NCBI GenBank assembly: GCA_003223245.1
Contig: QHYI01000125.1
Span: 5,039-46,302, forward strand
DNA length: 41,264 nt
Direction: 5' to 3'
From: Acidobacteriota bacterium
GTDB lineage: Bacteria > Acidobacteriota > Terriglobia > Acidiferrales > UBA7541
Shown one piece after another: positions 40,102 to 41,264 of this stretch. The position numbers and the translations under genes were made by a program. Position 1 is the first letter of the stretch. Each line of letters opens with the position of its first letter. The notes beneath the pieces are model-generated. The model saw only the letters and a program-made list of their open reading frames with translations. It did no database searches and was not told where the DNA came from.

Positions 40102-41264
40102 ATGCTGAATCGAACGACTGTTCAGGGAGCTGTCAACGCAGGCCAGGGTGTGCTCCGGTTGGAGCCGTGCTGGGTGCCGCGTTCTTTCATGATTCCCGGA
40201 CGCCGGCTAAAACTTCATCCTGACGATCTGTACGCCTTCGGCGCGCACAGAGGCGGGATCAACGAGCGGTGGTTTTCTTCGACCACAAAAGCCTCGAACG
40301 GCCCCGCCACCACGCCCGATGAAGGCCTCAGCTATGTTCACGCTTCTGCGGGAAGCAAATTTCTGCTCAAGGATGCGGTTGAAAGCGCCGGCGATCTACT
40401 GCTCGGTTCTGACGTCATGGAGCGTGAAAAGGGCTGGAATCTGCTCTGCAAGTTTTTCGACAACATGGGCCCGATTCCGCACCACATGCATCAGAGCGAC
40501 AAGTTCGCCAAGCTGGTCGGTCACAAGGGCAAACCCGAAGCCTACTATTTCCCTCCGCAATACAACCAGATTAGCAATAACTTTCCCCACACCTACATGG
40601 GCCTGGAGCCGGGAACCACAAAGGAAGACATTCACCGCTGCCTGGAGAACTGGAACCGCGGGGACAACGGAATCATCTTCCACGCCCGCGCTTACCGTCT
40701 CGAGCCGGGCAGTGGATGGCAAATCGACCCAGGCATTCTGCATGCTCCCGGGTCGCTGGTTACCTATGAGCCCCAGGTCAACAGCGATGTGTTTGCGATG
40801 TTCCAGTCGGAGGTCGAGGGACGCATCGTGGATTGGAGCCTGCTGACCAAGGACGTGCTGCCCGAGTACCATCACGATCTCGACTATCTGATCAGCATGT
40901 TGGACTGGGACGCCAACGTGAACCCGGAGTTCGCCAAGAGCAACAAGCGGCGCCCGGTGCCGGTTCGTCCGATCAAGGAAACCGAAGAAGCGGGATACCG
41001 CGAACTGTGGATCACCTACGGCCGCGGATACTACTCCGCGAAGGAACTCACCGTCTTGCCCGGCCGCACCGTCACGATCAAAGATGCGGCTGCCTACGGG
41101 TTGATTCTTACCCAGGGATACGGCAAGCTCGGCGCAACTCCGGTTTCCACGCCGTCCATGATCCGCTTCGGTCAACTGACAGAGGATGAACTGTTCGTGA
41201 CCGCCGCCGCAGCGAAGGAAGGTGTGCGCATCGAAAACCCGAGCCGCACCGACCCGCTGGTGAT
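40102..41264 (+). CDS. Phosphomannose-isomerase-like cupin enzyme, cut by the right edge
   Basis: The ATG at 40102 follows AGGAG at some distance; 387 codons are visible, with no stop. There is no signal peptide, so it is cytoplasmic. The sequence IPHHMHQSDKFAKLVGHKGKPEAYYF has His residues at 127, 128 and 130 and E146. These match the metal site of type I phosphomannose isomerases (QxHP...GKxExwY), where zinc is bound by Gln, His, Glu and a later His. A candidate later His lies in PGILHAPGSLVTYEP. The N-terminal part (EPCWVPRSFMIPGRRLKLHPDDLYAFG) is not typical of ManA. A second cupin-like segment may start near ELWITYGRGYYSAKELTVLPG. It is probably a sugar-phosphate isomerase-like enzyme of uncertain substrate. 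Confidence 0.6.
   Translation, partial: MLNRTTVQGAVNAGQGVLRLEPCWVPRSFMIPGRRLKLHPDDLYAFGAHRGGINERWFSSTTKASNGPATTPDEGLSYVHASAGSKFLLKDAVESAGDLLLGSDVMEREKGWNLLCKFFDNMGPIPHHMHQSDKFAKLVGHKGKPEAYYFPPQYNQISNNFPHTYMGLEPGTTKEDIHRCLENWNRGDNGIIFHARAYRLEPGSGWQIDPGILHAPGSLVTYEPQVNSDVFAMFQSEVEGRIVDWSLLTKDVLPEYHHDLDYLISMLDWDANVNPEFAKSNKRRPVPVRPIKETEEAGYRELWITYGRGYYSAKELTVLPGRTVTIKDAAAYGLILTQGYGKLGATPVSTPSMIRFGQLTEDELFVTAAAAKEGVRIENPSRTDPLV

Overview
The window looks like a chromosomal segment of a mesophilic Acidobacteriota bacterium, probably near Bryobacterales/Solibacter-type soil lineages. This is judged from gene content: very large TonB-dependent receptors with an N-terminal carboxypeptidase-regulatory domain (Oar type), FG-GAP/VCBS proteins with an ASPIC/UnbV C-terminus next to TPR proteins, CHRD and SEC-C proteins, and many small PIN toxin modules. 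Base composition is moderately GC-rich. No tRNA, rRNA or CRISPR array was seen. No taxonomic search could be run.

Layout. (1) Positions 1-462 hold the N-terminus of an Oar-like receptor that runs off the left edge. (2) Positions 0.9-6.3 kb form an island of toxin-antitoxin modules and debris: two intact VapBC-like pairs, a third with intact antitoxin and decayed toxin, a RHH/ParE-type pair whose toxin carries a compensated double frameshift, a DUF2283 stub, an XRE-type HTH fragment, a LexA-like winged helix, an IS66 transposase C-terminal remnant, and a DUF1186 gene separated from its SEC-C tail by a frameshift. (3) Positions 6.3-8.9 kb carry a retropepsin-like protein, a CHRD protein, a small Cys-rich conserved protein and ribonuclease HI. 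(4) Positions 9.4-22.7 kb hold a roughly mirror-arranged envelope locus: TPR-A and CRTAC1-A on the plus strand, facing TPR-B, a 1215-residue TonB receptor, a two-domain thioredoxin-like protein and CRTAC1-B on the minus strand. (5) Positions 22.9-27.6 kb hold another RHH/PIN module, a small unknown protein and a second large receptor. (6) Positions 27.7-30.3 kb hold a TnpB-only IS200/IS605 element, structured repeats and unidentified DNA. (7) Positions 30.3-41.3 kb hold a periplasmic redox cluster: a 1422-residue protein with two CxxCH haem motifs, a YVTN beta-propeller lipoprotein, a heavily frameshifted regulatory-domain/cupredoxin-like gene, two tandem PQQ-type propeller proteins behind a strong promoter with a structured leader, and a phosphomannose-isomerase-like cupin cut by the right edge.

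How the genes may work together. The TPR/CRTAC1/receptor/thioredoxin locus reads as one outer-membrane and periplasmic system: a TonB-energised importer, two secreted Ca-binding-type propellers, two TPR scaffolds and a thiol-disulfide protein. The cluster at the right edge reads as a periplasmic oxidation or electron-transfer system. Both are inferences from domains and neighbourhood. The most system-like unexplained units are the mirror locus and the giant dihaem/quinoprotein cluster. The clearest new regulatory signals are leaderless or near-leaderless antitoxin genes and a pair of mutually exclusive hairpins in the leader of the PQQ operon.
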